Part shown: piece by piece, positions 26,957-36,023 of the stretch
How positions within the stretch are numbered: position 1 is the stretch's first letter
Layout of the letters: each line of letters begins with the position of its first letter
Assembly (NCBI RefSeq): GCF_024198235.1
Contig: NZ_JAKCFB010000038.1
Location: forward strand, 22,120-86,119
Direction of reading: 5' to 3'
DNA length: 64,000 bases
DNA from: Myxococcus dinghuensis
Lineage (GTDB): Bacteria; Myxococcota; Myxococcia; Myxococcales; Myxococcaceae
Position numbers and translations under genes: made by a program
Notes under the pieces: generated by a model
The model's database searches: none
What the model was told of the DNA's origin: nothing
What the model saw: the letters and a program-made list of their open reading frames with translations, nothing else

Positions 26957-28573
26957 ATGTCCACACTGCGCAGCCTGTGCCTCGTCGGAGCGCTCTCCGC
27001 CGGGGCCCTCGCCTGTAAGGGAAGCACGGAGTCCCCCTCCACTTCGGGTGCCATCCCCAACACCACCACCCGCCCGCAGACGCCGACCACCGGGACGACC
27101 GAGCAGCCCTCGCCCGGAACCTCGACGCCTCCCGTCACCCAGACACCCGGGACGTCGACGCCGACGACTCCCACGACCGGGGAACCCTCGCAGCCCCGGT
27201 ACTCGCGCGAGTGGTACGTCAGCCCGTCGGGCAACGACACCGCCGCCGGCACGCAGGCCAAGCCGCTGCGCACCATCTCCAAGGCCCTCTCGTTGGTGGG
27301 GCCCGGGGAAGTCGTCCGCGTCCTGTCCGGCACCTACGCGGAGAAGCTGGTCATCGACTCCACCGTGAGGGCCGGCACCGCCAACGCGCCCATCACCCTC
27401 CGGGGCGAGGGCAAGGCGAAGCTCGTCCCCACCTCCAGCGGTTGGTACATGGCCATGGTGCAGCGCCCCTACTGGCGCCTCGAGAACCTCGAGTTCGACG
27501 TGCGCGGCGCGCGCCAGGTGGCCGTGACGTTCGCGGGCAACAGCAACGGCTCGGTCCTCGCGAACAGCGAGCTCTACGGCGGCGCGTTCGGGAGCGGCAT
27601 CAGCACCGACTCGGGCGCCCGGGGGGTCACCCTCGAGAACAACCACATCCACGACTTCGACCAGGGCTCGACCGACTCACACGGCATCGTCATCGCGCCC
27701 ACGTCGCAGGACATCACCGTGCGCGGCAACGACATCCACGGCAACTCGGGTGACTCGGTGCAGTGCCTCGGCCCCGAGGGCTTCAGCAACGACACGCCCG
27801 CCAAGGGGGTCCTCATCGAGGACAACCACCTGCACGACAACCGCGAGAACGCGGTGGACCTCAAGACGTGCCACGACGTCACCGTGCGGAACAACCGCAT
27901 GCACGGCTTCACCAAGTCGAGCACGTCCCGAGGCGAGGCCGTGGTGGTGCACTACTCCGCGAAGAACGTGGTCCTGGAGGGCAACGACATCTCCGACGCG
28001 GCCCTCGGCATCGCGGTGGGAGGCAACCGGGTGGACGCGCCGCCGACGAACATCTCCGTGCGCCGCAATCGCATCCACGGACTGAAGATGCCGGAGGGCT
28101 CGGCCATCCGCATCGAGAACGGCGTCGACGTGCGCGTGCTCCACAACACCGTCACCGGGACGGAGGGCTTCGCGCTCGTGCTCGGCCACGGGACCGGCGG
28201 CGACTCCACGCGCGTGGCGGTGCGGAACAACCTCTTCGCCACCCGCAACGCCGTCAACCTGGGGCCCTACGTGTCCGAGCTGGACCTGCGCTCCAACGTC
28301 TACCTGCCGCGCGCCAGCTTCACGACGGGCAAGTTCTTCGTGCCCGAGTCCTCGTGGGTCGGCGACGCGCTCTCCGCCTGGAAGCAGCAGGGCCAGGACA
28401 CGGCCTCGTCCGAGGCCGCGGAGGCCCTCGCCGACGCGAAGACCTTCGCGCCGGGCGTCGGCGCGGTGGACAAGGGCATGGACCTGGGCCTGCCCTACTG
28501 CGGCGCGGCGCCGGACATCGGCGCGGTGGAGTCCGGCTGCCCCACGGCGGCGACGGCCTCCATCGCCGAGTAG
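26957..28573 (+). CDS. right-handed beta-helix lipoprotein
   Basis: 538 residues. I chose the ATG at 26957 because AGGAG lies ~11 nt upstream and the product begins with a lipoprotein signal (MSTLRSLCLVGALSAGALAC, Cys20). Residues ~25-85 are a Pro/Thr-rich linker. From WYVSPSGNDTAAGTQAKPLR onward it has the DUF1565-like opening and then repeated N-x-I-H-x-N/G rungs (ENNHIHDF, RGNDIHGN, EDNHLHDN, RNNRMHGF), typical of pectate-lyase-like parallel beta-helices. Four Cys near the ends may brace the helix. These folds bind or cut polysaccharide; no catalytic set can be assigned. It is probably surface or periplasm anchored. Confidence 0.85.
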   Translation: MSTLRSLCLVGALSAGALACKGSTESPSTSGAIPNTTTRPQTPTTGTTEQPSPGTSTPPVTQTPGTSTPTTPTTGEPSQPRYSREWYVSPSGNDTAAGTQAKPLRTISKALSLVGPGEVVRVLSGTYAEKLVIDSTVRAGTANAPITLRGEGKAKLVPTSSGWYMAMVQRPYWRLENLEFDVRGARQVAVTFAGNSNGSVLANSELYGGAFGSGISTDSGARGVTLENNHIHDFDQGSTDSHGIVIAPTSQDITVRGNDIHGNSGDSVQCLGPEGFSNDTPAKGVLIEDNHLHDNRENAVDLKTCHDVTVRNNRMHGFTKSSTSRGEAVVVHYSAKNVVLEGNDISDAALGIAVGGNRVDAPPTNISVRRNRIHGLKMPEGSAIRIENGVDVRVLHNTVTGTEGFALVLGHGTGGDSTRVAVRNNLFATRNAVNLGPYVSELDLRSNVYLPRASFTTGKFFVPESSWVGDALSAWKQQGQDTASSEAAEALADAKTFAPGVGAVDKGMDLGLPYCGAAPDIGAVESGCPTAATASIAE

Positions 28574-28589
28574 CCCCGACGGAGAGCCT

Positions 28590-28613
28590 CGGGCCCGCCT
28601 CACGCGCGGCCCG
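28590..28613. terminator. hairpin between convergent genes
   Basis: CGGGCC (28590-28595) and GGCCCG (28608-28613) with flanking CCT/GGG partial pairing. It lies between the beta-helix gene and the end of lysC, which converge, and could serve both. Confidence 0.4.
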
Positions 28614-28649
28614 GGGCGTCCCCTTCGCGAGCCCTCGGGCGGCGGCCGC

Positions 28650-29843
28650 TCAGCTCCCGAGCAGCTCGCGGTGCAGCCGCGCCGTCAGCGCCTTGAGGTG
28701 GGGCTTGTCCACCAGCAACGTGAGCTGGAGCGGAGAGGTGTGCACGGCGTGCACGCGCGCGCCCAGCTCCTCCGCGGCGGCGAGCGACTGTCGCAGCGGG
28801 ACCCAGTCCGCGTTGAGCCCCACGCCCACGCAGGTGACGGTGCCCAGCTCCCCCCGCCACGAGACGGCGTCCCCGAAGCGCGTGGACAGGTCCTTGCGGA
28901 GCGCGTCCTCGCCGTGGATGTCCGCCAACGGCACGAGCAGGTAGGTGTGCCCCGAGCCACCCGACAGCGCGTCATGCCCGAGCGTCCGGCCCCGGACGCC
29001 GCGCGCGTCCAGGAACTCCAACAGCTCCGGCAGACGGACCTGCGCGCCGGCGCACAACACCGCCATCTCCACGTCCGCGGTGACGCCCTTCACGCGCGTG
29101 TCCTGGGCCGCGGTCAGCTCGCGCACCTCCGTGCCCGACCCCTGGGCGTGCGCCGTGCGAGCGAGGATGACGATGCCGCGCGACTTCGCCCACTCCACCG
29201 CCTGCGCGTTGAGCACCTTCGCTCCCGCGCTCGCCAGCTCCTGCATCTCGTCGTAGTTCAGCGACTCGAGCTTGCGCGCGTCCGGCACCACGCGCGGGTC
29301 CGCGCTGAAGATGCCGTCCACGTCGGAGTAGATTTCACACGCCTCCGCCTCCAACGCCGCGGCCAGCGCCACCGCCGTCGTGTCGGAGCCGCCCCGCCCC
29401 AGCGTGGTCACTTCCTTCTTGTAGGACACACCCTGGTAGCCGGCGACGATGACGACACGGCCCCGCGCCAGCTCGTCGTGGATGCGGTACGGCCGTACCT
29501 CGACGATGCGGGCCTGCGCGTGCGCGTCGTTGGTGATGATGCCGCTCTGGCTGCCCGTGAAGCTGATGGCCGGGACCTGCATCTCCTGGAGGGCCATGGA
29601 CAACAGCGCCATGGAGATGCGCTCGCCGCAGGTGAGCAGCATGTCCAGCTCGCGCCGCGCCGGGTCCGGAGACACCTGCTTGGCCAGCGCCAGCAGCTCG
29701 TCCGTCGTGTCCCCCATGGCGCTGACCACCACCACCACCTGATACCCGGCGTCGCGCTTGTCCTTCACCCGCTGCGCCACCTTGCGAATCTTCTCCACGT
29801 CGGCCACCGACGAGCCGCCGTACTTCTGGACCACGATAGGCAT
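28650..29843 (-). CDS. lysC: aspartate kinase
   Basis: 397 residues, starting at the ATG at 29843 (MPIVVQKYGGSSV). It catalyses ATP-dependent phosphorylation of aspartate, the first step to lysine, threonine, methionine and diaminopimelate. The KYGGSS nucleotide motif, GERISMALLS, and SFTGSQSGI are all present, and GRGGSDTTAVALA marks the substrate loop. Two ACT domains fill residues ~265-397 for feedback control by end products. It is of the monofunctional type. It is transcribed alone and convergent with the beta-helix gene. A hexamer TAGTGA ends 7 nt before the ATG and no ribosome site is seen, so the mRNA may be leaderless. Confidence 0.96.
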   Translation of the reverse strand: MPIVVQKYGGSSVADVEKIRKVAQRVKDKRDAGYQVVVVVSAMGDTTDELLALAKQVSPDPARRELDMLLTCGERISMALLSMALQEMQVPAISFTGSQSGIITNDAHAQARIVEVRPYRIHDELARGRVVIVAGYQGVSYKKEVTTLGRGGSDTTAVALAAALEAEACEIYSDVDGIFSADPRVVPDARKLESLNYDEMQELASAGAKVLNAQAVEWAKSRGIVILARTAHAQGSGTEVRELTAAQDTRVKGVTADVEMAVLCAGAQVRLPELLEFLDARGVRGRTLGHDALSGGSGHTYLLVPLADIHGEDALRKDLSTRFGDAVSWRGELGTVTCVGVGLNADWVPLRQSLAAAEELGARVHAVHTSPLQLTLLVDKPHLKALTARLHRELLGS

Positions 29844-29940
29844 GAGCGTCTCACTACCCCTGTTGGGCGTGTCCAAGGAACCACACCCCAGGCCATTCTT
29901 GCAGGAGCCCGGCCAGCCCGCCCGCTCCCGGTGCGTCGCC

Positions 29941-29968
29941 TTGACACCCCGAGGTCGGCTTCTATAGT
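29941..29968 (+). promoter_or_regulatory. near-consensus sigma-70 promoter of the GldA-like operon
   Basis: TTGACA (29941-29946, perfect -35), 16-bp spacer, TATAGT (29963-29968). The start would be near 29975, leaving an ~80-nt leader before the ATP-binding gene at 30055. It is among the closest matches to consensus in the window. Confidence 0.75.
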
Positions 29969-30054
29969 CGGGCGCGGTCTGCCCGGGCCGCCCGAGAGTT
30001 GCTCTCACGCCCAGCGGCCCAGGGTCGAGCCTTCGCTTCCCTGGAGCCTTCCCC

Positions 30055-30783
30055 ATGCCGATGATCGAGGTGCAGCACCTCACCAGGCGGTATCGCGACC
30101 GCGTGGCCATCGAGGACCTCAGCTTCGACGTCGCGGAGGGCGAGCTGCTCGGCTTCCTCGGGCCGAACGGCGCGGGCAAGTCCACCACGATGAAGATCCT
30201 CACCGGCTTCCTGCCCCCGTCCGAGGGCGTGGTGAAGGTGGGCGGCTTCGACGTGACGACCCACCCGCTCGAGGTGAAGCGCCGCATCGGCTACCTGCCG
30301 GAGACCCCGCCGCTCTACCCGGAGATGACGGTCCGGGGATACCTGCGGTTCGTGGCCTCGCTCAAGCGCCTGCCGTCGCGTGGCCTCGACACGGAGGTGG
30401 AGCGGGTGGCCAGCCTCACCGGCGTCACCCATGTCCTGGGCCGGCTCATCCAGAACCTGTCGAAGGGCTACAAGCAGCGCACGGGCATCGCGCAGGCGCT
30501 GCTCGGCGCGCCGCCGGTGCTCATCCTCGACGAGCCCACCGAGGGCCTGGACCCGGCGCAGCGCGCGGAGGTGCGCGCGCTCATCAAGGGGCTCGCGGGC
30601 AAGCACACCGTCATCCTCTCCACGCACATCCTCCCGGAGGTGACGATGACGTGCGAGCGTGTCCTCATCCTCAACCAGGGACGCATCGCCGCCCACGACG
30701 ACCTCGGCAAGCTGGCCGGCCTCCACGGCCCGTCGGAGAGCGCGTCGTTGGAGGAAGTCTTCATCAAGCTGACCGCCGCCTGA
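30055..30783 (+). CDS. ABC transporter ATP-binding protein, GldA-like
   Basis: 242 residues. All ATPase motifs are present: Walker A GPNGAGKST at 36-44, Q-loop in GYLPETPPLYPEM, signature NLSKGYKQR, Walker B VLILDEPTEGLDP, and the H-loop in LSTHI. The sequence is of the ABC-2 export type. Downstream lie a permease gene, a GldG-like auxiliary gene and a DUF4340 gene on the same strand, so this subunit powers that exporter. In Bacteroidetes GldA/F/G are needed for gliding, but similar modules are widespread and the substrate is unknown. It has its own strong promoter. Confidence 0.93.
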   Translation: MPMIEVQHLTRRYRDRVAIEDLSFDVAEGELLGFLGPNGAGKSTTMKILTGFLPPSEGVVKVGGFDVTTHPLEVKRRIGYLPETPPLYPEMTVRGYLRFVASLKRLPSRGLDTEVERVASLTGVTHVLGRLIQNLSKGYKQRTGIAQALLGAPPVLILDEPTEGLDPAQRAEVRALIKGLAGKHTVILSTHILPEVTMTCERVLILNQGRIAAHDDLGKLAGLHGPSESASLEEVFIKLTAA

Positions 30784-30821
30784 GCGCGAGCGCGCCCACC
30801 CGCGAGGAACCCCGGCCCCAC

Positions 30822-31625
30822 ATGCGCACCGCCCTGGCCATCGCCCGCAAGGAACTGTCCCTCTACTTCACCACCCCGTGGGCCTACGTGGTCTTCACGG
30901 CGATGGTCGCCCTCTCGTCGTTCTTCTTCGCCGCGCTGCTGGAGACCTTCCAACAGGTCCAGCAGATGGCCCGGGAGACGACGTGGGCCCAGATGCCGCC
31001 GGAATACGACAGCTACCGCAACCTCACGGAGGGCGTGGCCGTGCAGCTCTGGGGCACCGTCATCATCATCACCCTCTTCGTCGCGCCCTTCCTCTCCATG
31101 CGCCTGTTCGCGGAGGAGAAGCGCAACAAGACGTTCGAGCTGTTGATGACCGCGCCGGTGCGGCCCATCGAGCTGGTGGTGGGCAAGTACCTGGGGGGCC
31201 TGGGCATCATCACCGCCACGCTCGCCCTCACCCTCCTCTTCCCCGCGCTCCTGTCGTTCTTCGGCCGCGCGGAGACGGGCACGGCGCTGGAGTGGTCCAC
31301 CGTGCTGGTGGGCTTCGTCGGCGTCCTGTTGTGGGGCGCCACCTGCATGGCGGTGGGCCTGTTCATCTCCGCGCTCACGGAGAGCCAGATGCTGGCGGCC
31401 CTGCTCACCTTCGCGGTGCTCCTGCCGTGGATGCTGCTGACCAGCGTGGCCCAGGCCTCCGAGGAGCCCGTGCGCTCGGTGCTGACCTACCTCTCGTTCG
31501 ACTCGCAGCTCCAGCACCTGCTCAAGGGCGTGCTGGACGTGCAGTCGTTCGTGTTCTTCGCCTCCGTCATCGCCTTCTCGCTGCTGCTCACCCACCGGGC
31601 CGTGGAAGTCCAGCGCCAGGCCTGA
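30822..31625 (+). CDS. ABC-2 type permease, GldF-like
   Basis: 267 residues, starting at the ATG at 30822, 38 bp after the ATPase gene. About six hydrophobic segments are visible: one at ~20-40 (AYVVFTAMVALSSFFFAALL), then after a polar loop VIIITLFVAPFLSM, IITATLALTLLFPALLSFF, VLVGFVGVLLWGATCMAVGLF, ALLTFAVLLPWMLLTSV, and a last one near FVFFASVIAFSLLL. The cytoplasmic motif EEKRNKTFELLMTAPV is typical of GldF/NosY-type permeases. It forms the membrane channel with the ATPase and works beside the GldG-like protein. Confidence 0.92.
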   Translation: MRTALAIARKELSLYFTTPWAYVVFTAMVALSSFFFAALLETFQQVQQMARETTWAQMPPEYDSYRNLTEGVAVQLWGTVIIITLFVAPFLSMRLFAEEKRNKTFELLMTAPVRPIELVVGKYLGGLGIITATLALTLLFPALLSFFGRAETGTALEWSTVLVGFVGVLLWGATCMAVGLFISALTESQMLAALLTFAVLLPWMLLTSVAQASEEPVRSVLTYLSFDSQLQHLLKGVLDVQSFVFFASVIAFSLLLTHRAVEVQRQA

Positions 31626-31638
31626 AGGGAACCCGGAC

Positions 31639-33210
31639 ATGAACGTGGCCCTCATCGGTCGATACCTGGGTGCCTTCGGGCTCCTGCTGCTGCTGTCGAG
31701 CCCCGCGACCCTCTTCTTCACCTCCGGCAGCCCCGTGGCCACCGCCGTGAAGGCGGGCGTCGGGCTCGTGCTGGTGGGCGTGTGCGTGGCCACGAACCTC
31801 CAGGCCTTCGGCAACGCGTCCGCCCGCCGCTCCAGCCTCCACCTGGTCCGCTCGGCGCTCATCGTGGCGGGCGCCCTGGTGGCGCTGGTCGTCGTCAACC
31901 TGGTCGCGTCCCGGCACAACACGCGGTGGGACCTGACACACGGCAAGCTCCACTCGCTCGCCCCCCAGACGGTGGCCACGCTGGAGGCGCTGCCGGAGCC
32001 GGTGCACGCCTACGGTTTCATGCCGCCCACGCACGCCTCGTATCCGCTGGTGGAGGAGCTGTTCCAGCGCTACCAGGCCCAGGCGCCGGGGCGCTTCACC
32101 TACACGCTCAAGGACCCGCGCCGGGCCCCCGACCTCGCGGCGAAGTACCAGCTCAAGGAGGGCCAGGCGACGGTGGTGCTCGTGCGCGGCGAGGGCCCCG
32201 AGGCGTCCCACACCACGCTGAACGTCGTCTCCGAGCAGGACCTCACCAACGCCCTCATCAAGCTGAACGCGGTGGGCACGCAGCACGTCTACTTCGTCAC
32301 CGGCCATGGCGAGTGGCCGCTCGCGAAGGACGAGGCCGCGCCGGACGACCCGGGCGCCACCATGTCCGAGCTGCGACGGCAGCTCCTCCAGGAGGGCTAC
32401 GCCGCGGAGGCGCTGTACCTGACGGGCGCGACGGACGTGCCGCGCGACGCGGCGCTCCTGGTCATCGCGGGGGCGCGGGTCCGCGTCTCCCAGCCCGAGG
32501 TGGACGTGCTGCGCCGCTACCTCGCCCAGGGCGGACGCGTGCTCTACTTCGCGGACGCGGGCCTGCGAGACGGGCTGGACGACCTACTCGCCGAGTACGG
32601 CGTGCTGCTGGACGAGGGCGTCGTCGCGGATTCGCAGTTCAACAGCGGCAACCCGTACGTGGTGCAGTCCGCCTTCTACAGCGCGCACGACATCGTCCGG
32701 CCCCTGAAGCAGCGCGGGCTGAACGTCGAGCTGCCCACCGCGCGAAGCCTCAGCCTGCTGCGCCAGGGGCTCGCCGAGGGCGTCCGCGTGGAGCCCCTGG
32801 TCCACACCTCCCAGAACGGCTGGGTGGAGACGAAGCCGGAGGAGAACGCGGTCCCCTCCGACGGCGAGAAGATGGGCCAGCTCACGCTCGCGGCCGCCAT
32901 CACCCGGGACACGAAGGACGTGCCGGAGCGGCGCTTCGACCAGGCACGGCTGGTGGTGGTGGGTGACTCGGAGCTGCTGCTCGACCCGAACTGGGGCCAC
33001 GAGCCCAACCGCAACCTGGTGATGAACGCGCTGGGCTGGGCCACCAACCAGGTCGCCAAGGTCACCCTGCGCCCACCCGACCGCGACGTGTCCACCATCA
33101 GCCTGGACCCGACGGCGATGTCGCACCTGCGCTTCATCACCACGGACCTCCTGCCGTTGACGCTCATGGGCATGGGGCTCGCCATCTGGCTGACGCGGAG
33201 GAACCAGTGA
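31639..33210 (+). CDS. GldG-like ABC transporter auxiliary protein
   Basis: 523 residues. Start ATG at 31639, 13 bp after the permease. Three hydrophobic segments lie in the first ~95 residues and one at the C-terminus (LPLTLMGMGLAIWLTRR), with a large extracytoplasmic region between. That region begins NTRWDLTHGKLHSLAPQT and includes VYFVTGHGEWPL and the LLVIAGARVRVSQPEVDVLRR-like segment usual in the ABC_transp_aux/GldG family (two shorter pieces quoted here only as landmarks). The role is presumably in substrate handling or coupling. Its stop overlaps the GTG start of the DUF4340 gene. Confidence 0.9.
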   Translation: MNVALIGRYLGAFGLLLLLSSPATLFFTSGSPVATAVKAGVGLVLVGVCVATNLQAFGNASARRSSLHLVRSALIVAGALVALVVVNLVASRHNTRWDLTHGKLHSLAPQTVATLEALPEPVHAYGFMPPTHASYPLVEELFQRYQAQAPGRFTYTLKDPRRAPDLAAKYQLKEGQATVVLVRGEGPEASHTTLNVVSEQDLTNALIKLNAVGTQHVYFVTGHGEWPLAKDEAAPDDPGATMSELRRQLLQEGYAAEALYLTGATDVPRDAALLVIAGARVRVSQPEVDVLRRYLAQGGRVLYFADAGLRDGLDDLLAEYGVLLDEGVVADSQFNSGNPYVVQSAFYSAHDIVRPLKQRGLNVELPTARSLSLLRQGLAEGVRVEPLVHTSQNGWVETKPEENAVPSDGEKMGQLTLAAAITRDTKDVPERRFDQARLVVVGDSELLLDPNWGHEPNRNLVMNALGWATNQVAKVTLRPPDRDVSTISLDPTAMSHLRFITTDLLPLTLMGMGLAIWLTRRNQ

Positions 33211-34673
33211 GCCGCGCGCGCCCGGTGCTCGCGGGGCTGCTCGCCACGACGGCGCTGGGCGCGACGCTGGCCCTGTCCGCCTGCGACAGCCGCAAGAAGG
33301 GCGGACCTCGCGACGCAGAGCCACAGGCCGCGGCCGAGAAGCTCTTCGCCGCCCCGACGCCTCCGGGCGCCCCCGCCCCCGTGTTCACCCACGTCACCGT
33401 GCGCGCGCAGGGAGACACCACCGAGCTGACGCGCGGGTCCGACGGCAAGTGGACGCTCACCGCCCCCGTGAAGGCGCGCGCGGAGGACACCGCCGTGGAG
33501 GCCATCCTGGGGACGCTCGAGTCGTCGAAGTCGAGCACCCTCGTCGACGCGGCCCCCACCGACGCCGCCCTCGCGAAGTACGGGCTGAAGCCCCCCGTGT
33601 TCAGCGTGACGGCCCGGACCTCCGCGGACGGCCCGGAGGCCCCGCACGCGGTGACCCTCCACGGCGGCGTCGAGAACACCTTCGACGGTTCGGTGTACGT
33701 GCGCCGCGAAGGAGACCCGCGCGTGTACGCGGCCCAGGGCTCCGTCCGGTGGAGCCTCGACCGGGGAACCTTCTCGCTGAGGGCCAAGGAGTTCCTCGGC
33801 GGGCTGGACGTCGCGTCGCTCACCGCCATCGACGTGAAGACCCGGGAACAGGCCTATTCGCTGACGCGCGAGCCGGGCGGCAAGGCGTGGCGGTTGGTGA
33901 AGCCCCTCGCGGAGCGCGCGGACGAGGCGAAGGTCGCCGGACTCCTGTCGGACCTGAAGGACCAGCGCGCCCTCGCCTTCCTCGACGACTCCGCGGCCAC
34001 GCGCAAGAAGCTGGGCCTGGAGACGCCCGGGGTCGACGCGCGCTTCACGTCCACCGCGGGCGAGCCGGTACGCGTGCGCCTCTCCCGCGCCGTGGTCGAT
34101 GGCGAGTCGCGCGTCTTCGCCCTGCGGGAGCAGGGCGCCGTCGTCGTGCTGGGTGAGGTGCCGGACAGCGCGCTCACCGCGCTGGACGTGGACACGCAAG
34201 ACCTGAAGGACAAGCACGTCCTCCACTTCCGGCGCGAGGACGTCCGCCGCGTGGTGTTCCAACCCGGCAACGGGGCGCCCGTCATCACCGTGGAGAACAC
34301 GAACACGGCCGACGCGGGCACGGCGGTCTGGGAGGTGACGACGCCCACGCCCGGCAAGGCCCTCCACTTCCGCATGGTCGCCCTGGTGCGCGCGCTGAAC
34401 ACGCTCAGGGCCTCCGCGTTCGGTGAGGCCCGGCCGCGGGACTGGTCGAGGTTCGGCATCGGCGAGACCTCTCCCCTCGTCGTGTTGTCGGGCGCGGGGG
34501 GCCGTGAGCTGGCGCGGCTGGTGCTCGGACACGAGGTCCCGGACGGCTCCGGCGAGCGCTACGCGCGTGGCGCCGGGGACGAGGTCGTGGAGATCTCTGT
34601 CGAAGGATTGGACCTTCCCCACCGCCCCGAAGACCTGATGGAGGCGCCGCCCACCGCGGAGCCCCAGCCCTGA
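33207..34673 (+). CDS. DUF4340 lipoprotein of the GldA/F/G-like operon
   Basis: 488 residues. The GTG at 33207 overlaps the previous stop (GTGA), with GGAGGA just upstream. The N-terminus is a lipoprotein signal (LALSAC, Cys26). Residues ~60-470 hold two or three DUF4340 repeats, seen in the recurring frame of charge-weighted beta strands and phrases such as WRLVKPLAERADEAKVAGLL and AKYGLKPPVF. DUF4340 proteins regularly accompany GldG-like proteins and probably complete the exporter on the periplasmic side. The C-terminus is Pro-rich. Confidence 0.9.
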   Translation: MSRARPVLAGLLATTALGATLALSACDSRKKGGPRDAEPQAAAEKLFAAPTPPGAPAPVFTHVTVRAQGDTTELTRGSDGKWTLTAPVKARAEDTAVEAILGTLESSKSSTLVDAAPTDAALAKYGLKPPVFSVTARTSADGPEAPHAVTLHGGVENTFDGSVYVRREGDPRVYAAQGSVRWSLDRGTFSLRAKEFLGGLDVASLTAIDVKTREQAYSLTREPGGKAWRLVKPLAERADEAKVAGLLSDLKDQRALAFLDDSAATRKKLGLETPGVDARFTSTAGEPVRVRLSRAVVDGESRVFALREQGAVVVLGEVPDSALTALDVDTQDLKDKHVLHFRREDVRRVVFQPGNGAPVITVENTNTADAGTAVWEVTTPTPGKALHFRMVALVRALNTLRASAFGEARPRDWSRFGIGETSPLVVLSGAGGRELARLVLGHEVPDGSGERYARGAGDEVVEISVEGLDLPHRPEDLMEAPPTAEPQP

Positions 34674-34818
34674 GTCGTTCAATTCCAGACAAGCATGGAA
34701 GCGGTCGGCTGCTCGCCTCGTGGCAATCCACTACTGCGCGTCGGTGACGCACCACACCCCTGGTTTTGACGCGCGTGCTGCGCACATTCGCCGGAGCCTT
34801 CCCTCGGAAGACTGTGTG

Positions 34819-34845
34819 AAGCGCTGACAATCTCTGGCAGCGCTT
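34819..34845. terminator. hairpin between the exporter operon and hppD
   Basis: AAGCGCTG (34819-34826) and CAGCGCTT (34838-34845) pair perfectly; after one mismatch CA/TG pairs too, leaving an ATCTC loop. It is followed by TGTGCTTT. It could end the upstream operon, 146 bp after its stop, or be an operator for hppD, whose ATG is 73 bp downstream. Confidence 0.5.
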
Positions 34846-34917
34846 TGTGCTTTCCTCGAATAGCCCCCATCCCTACCTTGACCACCGTACCCGTAGAGAA
34901 CGTGTGGAGGCAGTGTC

Positions 34918-35991
34918 ATGGTGAGCGCGGCGGAAAACCCTCTTGGGCTGAACGGCTTCGAGTTCGTGGAGTTCACGAGCCCGGACATCGACGCGATGGT
35001 GAAGCTGGTGGAGCGGCTGGGATTCACCGCCTACTCGCGGCACCCGACCAAGAACGTGGTCCGCTACAAGCAGGGTGACATCAACCTGCTCATCAACAGC
35101 GACGCCGCCGGGCAGGCCGCCGACTTCCGCGCCGCCCACGGTCCGTCCGCCAACGCCATGGCGTTCCGCGTGGCCAACGCCCGCGCCGCCTACGAGATGG
35201 CGCTGGAGCGCGGCGCCAAGGCCGCCGACCCGGCCACCAGCTCGCTGGGCGAGGGCTTCTATGTCCTCCAGGGCATCGGTGGCAGCCTGCTGTATCTCGT
35301 CGACCGGTATGGCGCGCAGGGCAGCATCTACGACACCTGGGTGCAGATTCCGGGCGCCGAGGAGGCCGAGGCCCGCAACAGCGTGGGCCTGGAGTCGCTG
35401 GACCACCTGACGCACAACGTGCGCCGGGGCCAGATGCGGACCTGGTCCACGTTCTACAACCGCGTCTTCGGCTTCACCGAGCAGAAGTACTTCGACATCA
35501 AGGGCCAGGCGACCGGCCTCTTCAGCCAGGCGATGATCGCCCCCGACCAGGCCATCCGCATCCCGCTCAACGAGAGCCAGGACGAGAAGTCGCAGATCGA
35601 GGAGTTCATCCGCGAGTACAAGGGCGAGGGCATCCAGCACCTGGCCCTGTCCACCCAGGACATCTACGGCACCGTGGAGAAGCTGCGCGCCCGGGGCGTG
35701 GACCTCCAGGACACCCTGGACGCCTACTACGACCTCGTCGACCAGCGCATCCCCGAGCACGGGGAGGACCTGGAGCGGATGCGCAAGAACCGCATCCTCA
35801 TCGACGGCAACCAGCAGGAAGGCCTGCTACTCCAGATCTTCACCGAAAACCTGTTCGGCCCTATCTTCTTCGAGATCATCCAGCGCAAGGGCAACGAGGG
35901 CTTCGGCAACGGCAACTTCCAGGCGTTGTTCGAGTCCATCGAGCTGGACCAGATTCGACGGGGCGTCATCCAGGTGGACAAGAAGTCGTAG
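34918..35991 (+). CDS. hppD: 4-hydroxyphenylpyruvate dioxygenase
   Basis: 357 residues. Start ATG at 34918 with GGAGG 7 nt upstream. The enzyme turns 4-hydroxyphenylpyruvate into homogentisate in tyrosine breakdown, using Fe(II) and O2. The two vicinal-oxygen-chelate halves are visible. Iron ligands are expected at His in LDHLTHNV, His in GIQHLALST, and Glu in FFEIIQRKGNEGFGNGNF; this last block is the family signature near the C-terminus. The next gene, 32 bp on, codes for the following enzyme, homogentisate dioxygenase. Confidence 0.97.
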   Translation: MVSAAENPLGLNGFEFVEFTSPDIDAMVKLVERLGFTAYSRHPTKNVVRYKQGDINLLINSDAAGQAADFRAAHGPSANAMAFRVANARAAYEMALERGAKAADPATSSLGEGFYVLQGIGGSLLYLVDRYGAQGSIYDTWVQIPGAEEAEARNSVGLESLDHLTHNVRRGQMRTWSTFYNRVFGFTEQKYFDIKGQATGLFSQAMIAPDQAIRIPLNESQDEKSQIEEFIREYKGEGIQHLALSTQDIYGTVEKLRARGVDLQDTLDAYYDLVDQRIPEHGEDLERMRKNRILIDGNQQEGLLLQIFTENLFGPIFFEIIQRKGNEGFGNGNFQALFESIELDQIRRGVIQVDKKS

Positions 35992-36023
35992 TCCCCCGCA
36001 CGCCCCTTTCGGAGGAGACGTCG

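Noticed and set aside
26776..27018. Possible small gene in the gap before the beta-helix gene
   Set aside because: No ribosome site, composition like non-coding DNA, and it overlaps the start of the real gene.
34836..34851. Sigma-54-like TGGCAG...TGC before hppD
   Set aside because: The distance between GG and GC is one base too long for a -24/-12 promoter.
34679..34885. 68-residue minus-strand ORF upstream of hppD
   Set aside because: It covers the hairpin and the likely control region; no family features.
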